Source: Ochotona curzoniae | Lineage: Eukaryota; Chordata; Mammalia; Lagomorpha; Ochotonidae | Length of the DNA stretch: 64,000 bases | Reading direction: 5' to 3' | Assembly: GCF_017591425.1 (NCBI RefSeq) | Contig: NW_024466413.1 | Location: 3,126,001 to 3,190,000 of the forward strand | Shown here: positions 33,231 to 45,500 of the stretch, one piece after another | Position numbering within the stretch: position 1 is the first letter of the stretch | Layout: every line of letters starts with the position of its first letter | Notes under the pieces: generated by a model | What the model was told of the DNA's origin: nothing | Seen by the model: the letters and a program-made list of their open reading frames with translations, nothing else | Databases searched by the model: none | Translations under genes and position numbers: made by a program

Positions 33231-35388
33231 CTCCATGATGACCCACACTAGTACTTAGGAAGCCATGCACCTCTGAAACTAGACGCAGTGATAGCCCAAA
33301 GGCTCAGCCACAAGCCATATTCTTTAGCACAGTGACAGAATTCCTGACATCACAGCACACAGGGCTCCCACAGTCCCAGGGAGCAGGGCATGCACCCAGA
33401 TCTGTGAGTTTTCCTGATTCACAAAGACAGTTGCTCACCTTCCTAATAGACACTGCTCAGTGCTCTGATCTGGCAAGTCAGTCTCAGGCACCTGGACAGA
33501 GTGAGGAAAGCATAGTGGTGCACTGGCCTCATTAGGCACCATATCCCAGTTAACCCTCCAGGCCAAGGTTAACAGAGACAGAAGGTCAACCCCCCCGCCC
33601 CCAACAGAATTTCCTAGTTATGCAGGCCACAGCAGCTTCTACTTGCCTTGTTAACATAGCAATTCCGCCCTGCTCATTGACAGATACTTTGGCCCAAATA
33701 TATAGACCATATCAAAACAAAAAGACAGAATGCAATTGAGAAGTGAACAAGGTAGACGGAAAATAGAATTGAGGAATTCAGTGAGGGCAGAAATCACACC
33801 TCAATTGCATCCACAAACTGAGACTGGCAAGCCGATATCTCCTAGGTTTGTTCAGCACGTCATTTACAATCGTGTAATCACAAGATTTGAAGGTGGAAAA
33901 GACTTTTAGACCATGTATATATAACTACACAGTCTCATCATTACATATCTGTAAGCAAGATCACAGAGAATCTACTCTTATTCATTTCCTTCATATTCAT
34001 CTAGAAACCAATATACTCTTCTTTCAGTTCTGCAAAGTAGAATTTGCTGTTTATATGGTCTCTGACTTTGTAAAGGAATTTACAAAATTCCTTTAAGGAA
34101 AGGACCTGTGAAGGAAATTATAAAGGAAATACTTCTGGCCAAGGCCAGAACACCTGTGGATCTCACAGCCTCAGCTCTCCCAAACTTGCTTAAATATTAA
34201 GTCCTATTTTTCTCCCAGTGGACAACAGAAATGTTCTCCTCAGAGTTCTTTTAATTAATTTCCAATTAACAAGGGATATGAGGAATTAATAATAAACACT
34301 TTAGAGTTTATCTCTCCTGAATGAAAGGGGAGTGAAAAAAAAAGGATTTGAAAAATAACAATAGGTTCATTTCAAATGCAATTTACCCTCGTTAGATAAA
34401 AGAGAGCCAGGGACCCTAAAACTAATGAATTTCTTCTTCTGAGTCTCCAATTGACATGAAGTACATCAAGGCCTGGACATCTGCTGTTCAACCCAACAGC
34501 TCCTGTGTGGATGTCACCATCAGGAAGTGAGGAGACAAGGCACCAGGTTCCCTTTACTGCAGCAAGGAAACAAGCACTCTTCTTCATCTTCTTCCACAAC
34601 CCCAAGTATTTTCACAAATATTTTCCCATCACTCTTCCTTTCTTTCATCCACCCATATATCTTAAATTTTTATTTTTCACTTGATATACATATTCTCTAT
34701 CCCAGAGGGTATCAGATAAACTAATATAGCATAGACTGAGTGATGTGCAGAAGGGATCAGAAGAGTCCTAGGAATGTCATTTTGGCTTTTGCTTATTATA
34801 AATTGTTATCAAAAGATGCCAAAATCCTTTTGGCATCAACCCTGTATGGCAATGAAAATCATGTGCTGTTATCCATTCCATGGTCCTGTGAGGGTTAGGT
34901 AGCTCTTGGCTTTACTTTTCTGAGTGGCGCCTCAGGATCACAGATCTCCATCTTCCACCTGGACCACCGGTAGCACATGACTTCCAAGGAGATCAGAGAG
35001 GAATGGGGAAAGCCACAGAGTCCTGCAAGACGTTTCAAGGGCAAAGCTTCCAAGTTGTTTATATTACATCTGTCTACATGTAGACAGCCATAACCTAGCT
35101 CCAACGTAAAATAGGCATGGCTGGGAAATCGAGAGGAGCACATAGACACACAGAGAACACTAGAAAATTTGCAAGTCTTGTGATCTATGCATCTGAATCT
35201 AAACCCATCCATCACAATCTGAATTCTTTTAGTCCCACTTCTGCCAACTGTGGATGACCTTACACAAAATGGAATTGTATCATAAAATAAAATAAGAGAA
35301 CATCAGACCCTCACACTTGACACCCTATTTCCAAAGGGAACAGAACAGAATGGTTATGAGGTAGCTTCTAATGATACCTTATATCCTC
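33231..35388. other. Unclassified sequence
   Basis: No supported exon or repeat over 2.1 kb. An 18-bp perfect palindrome is listed separately. A C-run (CCCCCCGCCCCC) lies near 33,590. Confidence 0.4.
35070..35087. repeat. 18-bp perfect palindrome
   Basis: CTGTCTACATGTAGACAG reads identically on both strands. It is short enough to be chance in 64 kb but could bind a dimeric factor. Confidence 0.9.
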
Positions 35389-35530
35389 CACTGGTTAACT
35401 GCATGAATTTGAGTTGGACTCTTGACTTCTGTGAGCACCAGCTTTGTCTTTTATAAAATGACCATGATGACACTTCCCTCTAAGGCTATTATAAAGAATA
35501 ATGGAAATAAGTATAGAGCCATACAGAAAG
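35389..35530 (+). mobile_element. MIR SINE relic
   Basis: CTGGTTAACTGCATGAATTT, TTGACTTCTGTGAGCACCAG, TTATAAAATGACCATGATGA and CTAAGGCTATTATAAAGAAT correspond, in order, to the MIR core and 3' part. Confidence 0.65.
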
Positions 35531-36940
35531 TTGCATGCAAGGTGTTAGCAATGTTTATCTTCACCTGTGACACTTTCTTCTATGTTATTTTACCACATTC
35601 TCCTTGTTTCACCTTAGGAAGGTAGGGATATGTTGAGCCATTGTTTCTTTTGTTGACAAAACAATTTCTCTGCACGGAAGGCACTGTGCAGCAGTGTAAC
35701 AAGAAGCTCTACTTTCCCAGGCTCTGGTTTTTAACAGAGACTGGAGATGTCCTGCCATGCGTGTGTTCATTCAACAATCCAGGCCTGGAGAGGTAGCAGG
35801 CCCAAGAGCAGCCAAGACATGAGCACACAGCAAGAGAAAATTGAACACACAGCGTGGAACTGGTGCTCCCTCACTTCCACCCACATCTCCAAAGGTGAGG
35901 CAGGTCCCAAGACCCCGCCTAGCAGGGGTGGTGTGGGACAAGGTGCTCTACCTTTCAGGGTGGGGACATGACACCTCACGGAGAGGACCAGGAAATGGAG
36001 AAAAGTGAGGAGAAACACGGCCATCAGCCACCTCTCTGTTATCCACCACATCCTCCATTCATTTTAAAGAATTCCAAAACTTAGGGAATAAAGTCAGAGA
36101 TGGAAATAATGTTACCCAAAACACTCATTTTATAGGTAAGGATTTGAAAGGCAGGGTAATCAAACACAGAAACAAATTATGCGAAATGCTCTTACTTTTC
36201 TAAAATGAGATGTGGTGTTCTGATTGTTTTTTTTTTCTAGTTTCCATCATTTTGATTAGGGTTTATTAAGTATATAGAATATATTTAGTCAACACTCAAA
36301 AATGAAGTGAAATACATGCACATGCCCAACAACAAGTTTTGTGAGGGAGTAAGTAGAAGCCATGGTGATAATAATGACCAGAAAAGATGGAAAATCCTTT
36401 TTCCACTAACAATTTGTTAGCTGTTTAATCTTGCCTAGGCTTGCTGATTGTAATTAGTACATCTTCTCTGTTAGGGGATATCACATCAGAATCCTAAGCT
36501 AGATTAACTAGACAGAACCTTTAGTGATAACTTGGATAAAAAACAAAAATTGACCACTTCTTACTTTGAATAAAGGTAAGAGGTGAGACTAATATATCAT
36601 TTCATTCAGAAGAAAGAGGACTTCTCTTGATCAGCAGCCTTGAGCCAACACATGTTCCCAAATGCGTGTGAGGAAATTCAGGCCCCAACAGCCCAAACAA
36701 CGAAATCCAACACTTTAGCACTCACTCCATTGGGAAGCTGAATGGAGGCATTCTTCAGTGTTGTTATGCATGCTCTCCTGTCCCTAATGAACTAAACCAG
36801 ACTATGCACTCCAAGAGCTAATAATGTAGACCAGTAGACAGACTTTATACACATGTACAAAAACATACACTATAAATGTGTTTATTATGTGCATGTAATT
36901 ATACATGTATCATGATGCTCTTATACACACACGTACATGG
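35531..36940. other. Unclassified sequence
   Basis: No gene or repeat recognised. The overlapping frames at 35,747-36,051 on both strands have no domain. Confidence 0.4.
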
Positions 36941-37052
36941 ATACTTCAAAAAGTTGTGGATAAATAGAATTTAAAACTTTAGTGCGAAAAAAAACCCAAC
37001 AACCATGTATTCTTTTGGACAATACACATTTTCATGAATTTGTTAGAGAATC
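36941..37052. mobile_element. Possible mariner-type MITE
   Basis: The left end GGATACTTCAAAAAGTTGTG and a right part TTTTCATGAATTTGTT resemble the two inverted ends of a short palindromic element of the 'ACTTCAAAAAGTTCATGGAA' type. The same type is seen better at 41,744. The right end is badly eroded. Confidence 0.4.
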
Positions 37053-37065
37053 CCCTTTGTATACA

Positions 37066-37130
37066 TCTGTGTGTGTGTGTGCACGCATGTGTCTGTGTGT
37101 GAGAGAGAGAAAGAGAGACATAGAGGAGAG
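37066..37130. repeat. (TG)n/(GA)n simple repeat
   Basis: TGTGTGTGTGTGTGCACGCA-like run followed by GAGAGAGAGAAAGAGAGA. Confidence 0.9.
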
Positions 37131-37639
37131 AATCATATAATCCATTCTATAATGAAGCATATGCAATCAACCACAGGAATTGCATGCCTAGATGGACCCC
37201 CTATAAGTAAACATGCATTCATCACAGGCAAGTTCATAACAGTGTTATTCATAATCCCAAATGAAAACTTCCCCAAATATCCAATAGGCCTACTATGTAC
37301 ATGTCCATCCAGTGAATACTTGATAGCAGTAGTAATGGGAAATTATAACCCCAAACAGCAGCATGCATGGGGCTCAGTAACAGACGGCAAGAAGAATGTC
37401 ATTCTCATGTAATAAGGAGGATGGAAACCCCTATTCCCACAGAGAATACAGGACAGCAATTATCTGCAAGGCAAGGAGAGTGAATGATGAGGGGACGAGA
37501 GCATTAGGGGGGCTTCCAGTCCCATTATTAACTACAATGTTTTCTTAATTTGGTGGGGCAGGTTGTAGGGTGGTTTTAATTTCTGTGTGACTATTAACAT
37601 CAGAAGTCTTTAAAAAATACAGTAAATGGTAACTATGTG
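37131..37639. other. Unclassified sequence
   Basis: No recognised gene or repeat. Confidence 0.4.
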
Positions 37640-38250
37640 CATTTTGTCTCTTTTGGATTTTTCTTCTCTGTCCTGGGATTAGTCAGAAATCAGACTGCTA
37701 GGATATACTGTGATATGCTGTGTTAACAGAGCAAGCAGCATGCATACTCCCATTACAAACCAGCAGGCTGATAAACAAGTGTGTTATTGAATGTGCATGT
37801 GTCTTTCTGGTGCCTTTACTCCTCTCTGCGTTAGCATAAAGACCTTGGGGCTGGAAATTCTACTCCACCGGAGACCCATCAGGTTCTGATTCACTGCAAT
37901 CAGGATGAATCTTTTCAATGAATGGGAATGAGGCGAACTTTCATGGGTCTATTACCGGAGCGCATTCAGTAGTATTTTTATTCTCCATATTTTACCTTAA
38001 AAATGTTTTGTAGTTTGCCAAGGATATAATTTTCACCCAGTCAGGCTGCAGGGGCAGCTAATTAATTGGTGTTTAATGACATTTTTTTCCTTAAAGGAGG
38101 CCAGATTAAATGTACCATGTAATTTTTTACCAAATCAAGCAATTCACCCAATTTTCAAACGTGCTTAATAAGCCAAGCCCAAATCATTACAGTCTGCCAG
38201 CTGTGTGACTGATGTGGCCTGGCCGAAAGGCTTTAAAATTTGCTGATAAT
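37640..38250. promoter_or_regulatory. Possible conserved non-coding element
   Basis: A repeat-free block of about 600 bp. It includes GCTAATTAATTGGTGTTTAATG at 38,056 and nearby, several TAAT and ATTA cores, AACAAAT-like boxes and CAAATCATTACAGTCTGCCA. Base composition is balanced, with no SINE or L1 inside. This resembles deeply conserved enhancers near developmental genes. No splice-bounded frame. Inference only. Confidence 0.35.
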
Positions 38251-38574
38251 TCCCCAACTCCCATCTGGAATACTCCTCTCCACTACCAAGTTGACTTGCT
38301 CTAGAGGGTTAAAGTCAAATGCCCCTCACTGCCTAGAATTTTATCCACCTGAAATGTTCTCCAATTTAGCCCAGATAACCTTTTCTTTTTTTCCCTTCCC
38401 TCATCTAAATTCCAGAGACTGTAGGTGTATGTTTTTATTTGTAAACTTGGCCAAACTTCAATCAAATTTCTGGAAGCTTTTCCTAGGCCAATCTGTGAAC
38501 CTCCTTGTAAAAGCCATCCTTAGCAAGAGACCTAGATGAACTATTGTAGCAAATACCTCCACTCTTAAGTATTT

Positions 38575-38642
38575 GATCACCTTTGACGCCAGGCTGGGTT
38601 CCCTAAATGATCACCTTCAATGCCAGGCAAGATTCCCTATCT
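38575..38642. repeat. Two-copy 34-bp tandem repeat
   Basis: Copies at 38,575-38,608 and 38,609-38,642 both start GATCACCTT and share CCAGGC and TTCCCTA in register. About three quarters of positions match, so it is an old duplication. Confidence 0.85.
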
Positions 38643-38774
38643 TCCATGCCTCCCCAGGGACATCTAGTCTACTGAGCATGGCTTCAGTGATTAACCTGAT
38701 AGGTGGATTTCACCAGTATCAGCTTCACTTTTGTGTGAAATATCTTCCATGCCTAGGGCTGGATCATTAGTGTA

Positions 38775-39086
38775 ACAGGCTAATCTTGTACCTGTGGTGC
38801 TAGCATCCTATAAAGATGCTGGTTTATGTCCCAGCTGTTCCACTTCAATTCAGCTCCCTGCTTATGGCCTTGGAAATCAGTCAATCATGGTCCAAGTCCT
38901 AGAGACCCTGCACCCCCATGGGAGACCTGGAAGAAGGTCCTAGATTCCAGCATTGGACTGAACCGGCTCTGGCTGTTCAAGCCATCTGAAGAGTGAATCA
39001 GCGAGGAAAAGATCTCACTGCCTTTCCCTCTCTGTAACTCTGATTTTCTAAGTGAAATAAGTAAAACTTAAGAAAAAATAATATTT
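38775..39086 (+). mobile_element. Old CSINE
   Basis: ACAGGCTAATCTTGTACCTG, TGTCCCAGCTGTTCCACTTC, CAGCTCCCTGCTTATGGCCT, ATGGGAGACCTGGAAGAAGG and an AGTGAAATAAGTAAAACTTA tail. The head (GCTAATC...) is the older, rabbit-like form. A young CSINE sits immediately after its A-tail. Confidence 0.85.
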
Positions 39087-39430
39087 GGGGCCCAGCGGCG
39101 TGACCTAGCGGCTAAAGTCCTCGTCTTGAATGCCCCAAGATCCCATATGGGCACTGGTTCTAATCACAGCAGCTCCACTTCCCATCCAGCTCCCTGCTTG
39201 TGGCCTGGGAAGGCAGTCAAGGACGGCACAAAGCTTTGGAACCCTGCACCCATGTGGAATACCCAGAAGAAGTTCCTGGCTCCTGGCTTTGGATCAGCAT
39301 AGTATCAGCCATTGTGCTCACTTGGGGAGTGAATCATCAGACGGAAGATGTTCCTCTCTGTCTCTCCTCCTCTCTGTATAGCTGACTTTCCAATCAGTAA
39401 ATAAATCTTTAAAAATAAATAAATAAATAA
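39087..39430 (+). mobile_element. CSINE, young type, in the tail of an older one
   Basis: GGGGCCCAGCGGCGTGACCT, CCCATATGGGCACTGGTTCT (B box), CTCCCTGCTTGTGGCCTGGG, a CTCTCCTCCTCTCTGTATAG tract and an (AAAT)n tail. Flanks ATAATATTT and AAATATTTT are only an imperfect duplication, so the target site is blurred by the A-rich sequence it hit. Confidence 0.9.
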
Positions 39431-39819
39431 AATATTTTCCAACCCTGACCCCTACTTTGTTTGGTTCCTACTTCCCATGTGTCCACGCCGTGTTGAGAGT
39501 CGACCGTTATCTCTTTCCCCTACCACAAGACTGCATTGCTGTGGTTGCTGTGTCCAGCATGATGACCCTAACTGAAGTCTTCCCCACTGTGCTGCACTCA
39601 GGTCCCAAACTAGCGTTCTCCCTCACACACGTACCTCTCTCAAAGTCTTCGTTCTCTTCCCGTCTACGCCTCTAACCCCACCAATTATAACCAGTGTGTC
39701 AGTTCAGAAGCCACGTTTATATTTCTGAGCCTCTGCATTTTACACAGTGTTATGGATGCAGAAGAGCTCACAGCGGAGAAAATTAGGGCAAATGCTTTGG
39801 GGAAACAGGCAGATGTCAT
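39431..39819. other. Unclassified sequence
   Basis: No exon or repeat recognised. Confidence 0.4.
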
Positions 39820-39965
39820 GATCCCACCACTTAGCAGTTGCATGGCCGTGAGCAGTGAGCTATTAATTTACTTTTCTAAAACCCAAGGTCCTCACCTTTA
39901 AAAGAAAACAAATGTTATTCTTTGTGTAACTCAGAAGGGAATTAAATAAGAAAATAACAGCAGTT
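39820..39965 (+). mobile_element. MIR SINE relic
   Basis: CCACCACTTAGCAGTTGCAT, GGTCCTCACCTTTAAAAGAA, CTTTGTGTAACTCAGAAGGG and AATTAAATAAGAAAATAACA match the plus-strand MIR order (cell of 'cttagctgtgtgacc', 'cctcatctgtaaaa', 'gattaaatgag'). Confidence 0.65.
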
Positions 39966-40079
39966 TTCAAGCTGTAGCTTGTCTAAAATTATTGGATTGT
40001 TAGAAATGTAAACTCCTGAGATCTATATTCCTTTTACCCTCAAAAAATTCTGGCTAGGACTAGAAAGATATGCAAGAGT

Positions 40080-40340
40080 CCACGTTTTATTATTTGAGAG
40101 CCAGGGAGACAAAGACAGACAGAGTCTGTCTCATGCACCCCAGTCTCCTAAAGCCCTAAACAGCAAGAAGAGCTAGCAGCTCAATCCAGGTATCCCATAT
40201 ATGTAGCAAGGACCCACTCACTGATGATCATGCTCTGCCTCCCAACACACACATCATAACTGCAAGCAGAGCTGGGACACAACACTAGGTACTCTAATAT
40301 GGCAAACAGGAAGCTTAGCCTCTAGGGCAAACACCAGGGA
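40080..40340 (-). mobile_element. Old CSINE, reverse orientation
   Basis: CACGTTTTATTATTTGAGAG, GAGACAAAGACAGACAGAGT, AGAGCTAGCAGCTCAATCCA, ACAACACTAGGTACTCTAAT and GCTTAGCCTCTAGGGCAAAC follow the reversed C-repeat. Diverged. Confidence 0.6.
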
Positions 40341-41279
40341 CAGGAATTTGCATTTACATAAGGACCTTCAAACCCATAAATGATACCAAAGGAAGTGTCT
40401 CAGGCTACCATATCAGCCTTTGTGTACTACTCAGATTCAAGTAATAATAACAATAGCAACTGCCACTTTTATTATAAAGCCAAATTATGTGAAGATACAG
40501 TGTTCAGGGAGAGTGCCTACAATTGTCAGCAGCTGCTGGGCACTGGCTGCCCATGCTCTTTCCCTCCATTGCCCCAATCCTAGAATGATGCTGTTGACAC
40601 GACAGGTATCGGAGGCCTGCAGAGGCATGCTGGCCACCAGGCAGATGTTCTGCAACCTGCTGGCATATAAGACTCACATGGAGAGACACACACTGTCAGC
40701 ACATGCCCCACCTGAATGTGCAGGCTCCATCATGCCCAAGGTTGGCGTAATCACTCCAGGTCTTATGAAAAGAAAAGACTACCTTGCATGTAGTGAAGAA
40801 AACTTTGGATAAGCGTGGCACTGACAGCAGAGAAGACACCACAGAACGTGGGCTAAAGAGCAGAATGGCAGTGACTTTTGGATCTGAAGAGGAAGAAGGA
40901 AAAGAAGTGTAATGGAGGCTGAGGGGGAAATGCTGACTCAAGGAAAAAAAAATCCAAGCCCTGTCCTCTATCTGCATTTTATCCTGACCACTGTGAGTTG
41001 GTGAATCGTGGGACAGAAGTAGAAACCCAGTGGAATGTATCAGATGAATCTAGCACACAGCTTAGCCTGGGGCACCTTTAAATGAATTCTGGCATGCTCT
41101 GGAATTAAAATTACTTGCAATGGTTTGGTTTGTGCGGGTGAAGGTAGTAAAATTTGGACAGATATTCTAGAGAACAGATTACAGCAGCACTGCTGGCCCA
41201 CAGATGTGGCTGCTTTCAGTAAGATTAAAAGCCAACTCTAGAGCATTGCACTTCAATAAAAGCTGCAGGAACTGGCATT
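40341..41279. other. Unclassified sequence
   Basis: No supported gene. The 130-codon plus-strand frame at 40,420-40,812 has no recognisable domain, and its 40,504-40,689 counterpart on the other strand is likewise uninformative. Confidence 0.4.
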
Positions 41280-41570
41280 TGACTTGATGGTCAAGATGCC
41301 AGCATCCCCCATCAGAGAGCCTGAGTTCCCCACTGCGGTTAAACTTCTTGCTGACATGGGCCTTAGGAGGCAGCAGGTGCTTGTGGCTCAAAGACGTGGG
41401 ATGCTGACACCCATGAGAGACCTGCACTGAGCTCCCAGCACAAGTATTCGATCATCCATTCATCCATTCATTTTCTCTCTCTCTCTCTCTCTCTCTCTCT
41501 GTCATCTAGTTATTTGATCTCTCCCTAATAGTTTATCTTCCTCTCAAATAAATAAAATTTGGAAGAAAAT
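41280..41570 (+). mobile_element. Old CSINE with (TC)n expansion
   Basis: GATGCCAGCATCCCCCATCA, GAGTTCCCCACTGCGGTTAA, CCATGAGAGACCTGCACTGA, the TCTC run and CCTCTCAAATAAATAAAATT are in CSINE order. Confidence 0.75.
41474..41500. repeat. (TC)n microsatellite
   Basis: Thirteen uninterrupted TC units inside the old CSINE tail. Confidence 0.95.
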
Positions 41571-41743
41571 GAAAAAATGAAAGCTTGAAATATATGTTAT
41601 TGAATAAATAGCTCTTCCATTTGTCACCCAACTTCAGAACAATTTAAGAAAATTCTAAAATCATTTAAAGAGATGGCAGTCAAGAGATGCCACCTTAACT
41701 TCTTAAAAAGCAAGCAAAAATGTTGAGTATCAACAATGTGCCT

Positions 41744-41856
41744 ACAAAAGGCCATCAAAAAGTTCATGGAAAATGAGGATTATGAAAAATCTGTGTGTGG
41801 ATTTCCAACAAAATAATCATCTTTTCACTTAATTCTTCCAAAAACTTTTGAAGTGC
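41744..41856. mobile_element. Palindromic MITE (mariner-like)
   Basis: The left end GGCCATCAAAAAGTTCATGG pairs with the right end, whose reverse complement is GGCACTTCAAAAGTTTTGGA. The element is about 110 bp with no coding capacity. This length and end sequence fit a non-autonomous DNA transposon; a related eroded copy is at 36,941. I cannot assign the family. Confidence 0.5.
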
Positions 41857-42189
41857 CTGTGCCCCTGCAATGCAAGCACCAGTTTTGATACTGGAGAATT
41901 AGAACGTCGTATCCATCCTCCTTCAGTTCCTACCCTTTTCCTGCAACATTTCCATTCTGAAGTCAGAGAGCCCCCTCCCCTTAGTCACCGACATCTCTTC
42001 CCAAAAGACAGTGAGAGAGAACTAACGATGTGCAGCTGGTCATTCCAAGATGACCAGGCTGGAAGGAGAGAGGCCAAGGCCATTATCAGTAATGATTGCC
42101 CCTCTCCACAGAGAACGCCATGAAGAGCAAAACTACAGTTGCCTCCAACCCTTAGCACGTGTGATACTGGTATGTTCTCTCAAGCTTTA

Positions 42190-42506
42190 TACATTGAAAC
42201 TTAGCATCAGCTGGTAGGAGGTGGAGTCCGTGACAGCAGACCTGGAGTGGAGAAGTGGAGTACAGACGTGGAGACCCCATGAATGACACTGCCGCCCCTG
42301 GAAGACTGAAGAAGTCTGGGTTTTCTCCTTCCACGTGTGAGGTCACAGCAGAAAGCCGCTGTCTGAAGCAGAAAGCAAGCAGGCCCTGCTAAGACTCTGG
42401 GTCTTCTGGCACCTGATCTGAGGCACCCTGCCTCCACAGCTGCAAGGAATAAAAATCTGTTGCTTATAAGCCAGCTGCTATAGGATATTTTACAGCAGCC
42501 CAAACA
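42190..42506 (+). mobile_element. MaLR/MLT1-type LTR relic
   Basis: In order: TTCCACGTGTGAGGTCACAG, GCTGTCTGAAGCAGAAAGCA, CTTCTGGCACCTGATCTGAG, CTCCACAGCTGCAAGGAATA, AAATCTGTTGCTTATAAGCC and TTTTACAGCAGCCCAAACAG. This is the well-known 3' part of ERVL-MaLR LTRs. The left edge is uncertain and there is no internal sequence. An ancient solo LTR. Confidence 0.75.
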
Positions 42507-42507
42507 G

Positions 42508-42539
42508 ACTTGGCAGTGTGCCAAGAAACACTGCCAAGT
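42508..42539. repeat. Perfect 12-bp stem with 8-nt loop
   Basis: ACTTGGCAGTGT (42,508-42,519) pairs exactly with ACACTGCCAAGT (42,528-42,539). It lies at the outer edge of the MaLR LTR. It may be a chance result of the insertion site or a small template-switch event. Confidence 0.9.
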
Positions 42540-45500
42540 TACTATATCATCTAATGTTCGTGATAATCTGTTAGGGGTGAGCAAAACAAAACATAGCAGC
42601 AGTAAGTATTCAATAGAAGATCAATAAGCAGCACTTCTCTTTTTACCTTTAAATCCATTTTACAAATAGGGCTGCACTGATCCCAACTTCTTCCTCCTCC
42701 TTCTATTTATTCACATAGAAACAGTCACTCTGATGCTGTCCCCAGGACTACACTCCTGTCCCTCTCTCACCACTCACCACCGGTACCTCCTCTGCCTGAG
42801 AGGTCAGCAGAGATGCTCACAATCACAGGACCATCCCTCGGAGCTGAGATCTCCAATTCCGAGAGTCTTACAGCATCAGTGCACTGCTGCATGAACACCT
42901 GCCAGGCCAGACTAACCTGGTTAAACTCAAAAATGTGTTGCACGTTAAAATGAAACCATGTTTCTAATGTGACAGCACCTCCCCTCAGGAAGATTCGCCG
43001 ACACATTCAGTGGAATACTGCTGTCCACATGGTTTGTGCAGACTGTATTCCTCTGACCTCAGGAGCATACATGTGACCTTTACCTAAGAGGGCACCATCT
43101 GATGGAACATAATCCAACCAATCAGAACACTCTTGGGGACTTTTTTTAAGCCACTGGGCAGGAGTCACCCTGACCATACAATCAGCCCACCATAAAGCTA
43201 TGGATGGCCATCCCTTCCTGCCTGTCAAAGTGGGCAGAGTCAAGAGACTAGAGGACAGGACACTGGACAGATCAAATACCTGAATGGAGCCCACAACCTT
43301 TATCTATCAAAACCGCAAAGCTCCCTTCTGCTTCGCTTCTGTGGCTGGAGTGCTTCCAGCGGCAACAAAAGGAGTCTTTACAATGGCCAGGTTTCCATTT
43401 ACTTCTGTAACTGACACCTGTCCCAGCACATGGGCAGGGCCAGCCTCTGGCCTGTCTTGATGGTGAATCCTTCCTCACATCAGTCAACACGCTGGGTTCT
43501 GTGCAGGATCTGAGCTCACTGGGCTAACTAAGCCTTCAATGCACAACTGGCCTCCTCTGACTTGCTGGAACCTGAGGTAGGAGAGGCTGTACTGAAAGTC
43601 ATGGTACTGGACTAAGTCCTTTACCTTGGGCAATGAAAGGGCTTTGTCTGCTTTTATCACAACTCAGACTTACATTGTGGTTGAGCCCCACTCTTATTTC
43701 TGTTCTGTTCTCTGAATTCAACTTCCCTCTCTTTGATGCACCCAAATTACACACTCTCCTTCTGGTCCAGTCTCTGGTTTTCTGGTCCCCGCCTCTGTGG
43801 GAACCATGTGAGTCCCCCTTGTCCTTCCCACTAGTTAGAAAGATGCAGAAGCTATGAAAGATCTTCCTTCTTGTCATATCTTTATGACATAGGAACATGG
43901 TTAAGAAGTGACACTTGAGCCACCTTAACCCACTGGAAGTTTAAAGTTCTTAATTTCTAGCTGGTAACTTAGAACTAGCTACTCACCACATCAAGCACAA
44001 GTGAACTAAGTTGCAAGTGGCAAGAATAATGGGTGCTCTGTGGAAGGCCAGCTGTGAAAAGCAGCTCTGTGACGTCAGACATGACCGCTGTGACAGGTCG
44101 TGGAGCACAGCAAAGGTGTTGGCTTGGTGGTCCCTAGTCCTTCCCTTGCTCCCTGCAGGCTGGAACTCTGCAGCAGCTCTGTCAGTGCTTTGAAAAGAGA
44201 AGGGGCAGCAACAGAGCCCAAAGCACACACACATCCACAGTTCAGATCCACTGCAGCTCAGTTTCAGGCTCAAAAAAGACATCAACCAAAACAAAACTTT
44301 TAAACACTTCCCTGCCAACAGCTGAACTCTGAGGTTCTGATTCTGGGCTGGCCAGGATCACTGAGGTCCATACATGCATAGATGAGTCCTGATGGACCGC
44401 TTCCTGCTTCTCCCCAGGCAGCAGGTGGCTCGTGACCACTTTGTTCTACAAAGATACTGCTGCTTCCCATGCCCCGCAGCTGGCTCTGTCCTTCCAGACT
44501 CTGAGACATCAACTCTCCCTCCTGCACACCAGCCTGGATCCTTGCTGGTGACTGTGACATTTTATACTGTGCTATGGCTATGAAACATTCCCTCAGCCCA
44601 CCTTCTAAACCCACCTTTCAAGCTAGGTCATGGATCAGTCTCTACCGCAATACTCAGCCAGGACCTCCTCTATCAGGAGAAAGGCACATTAGCAATGGCC
44701 TGAGAGCAAAGACACAGAAGTCAGATGATAAGACCTCACGAGAAGACCATGTGGGTCCCATCAAGATGTCTGAGATGCCAGTCTGGAAGCTTCCTCATGG
44801 TCTCACTACCTCGAAGGATGGTTCATTGGTCTCCAAACCATGTGGGGGCTTCAGCCTCCTGACATGCACAGTGGAAAAACTGCATAAACGTTGATACCAT
44901 CCTGAAAGGTAAGCCTCTAAATGTTGACTACCCCTCCAAAACCTTCTTCTGGGTATCTCCCTGGCACTGCCAATCCAGCACACCCAAATCTCAGCTCATA
45001 ACATTCCTGTAAGTTTCTGCTACTATCAGGCACCACTGAAATCTGTGACTAACTAGCCAGGAACCTCTGGCAGGCTCCCCTTGCCTCGTGCGCCTGCATG
45101 TCCTAGCTTCAATCTGTCCATGGGGCAGCATGAACATCTTAGTGCCACCAGCAGTAATGCAGTAGTCCCCTCACCCTCTGGCACAGCTTTCCCCTACAGT
45201 CAGGGTGATGTTTCCACAGGTAGGACCCCTCACCCGCAACTACAGAACCCATCTGTCTACCCACCACTACCATGGAAGCCTCCCTTTTCTCTTTGTGCTC
45301 CCCATTAGGAGAGTATACCCCTCAATATCACCAGCCATCCACCCACATAAATAATGAGAGTGCAAGGCAAAGTATAGACTTCTTTCCAACACTGAATTGA
45401 GTGGTGCAGAGGACTACCTGGTTTAGTCTTCACAACTACAGAAGAAGGTACACTGTACTCTGGGGTACATTGGATATGTATAGCCTCATTTACAAGACAT

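Noticed and set aside
41474..41500. CRISPR-like or regulatory repeat array
   Set aside because: Simple (TC)n microsatellite, as are the other regular repeats; no spacer/repeat structure anywhere in the window.
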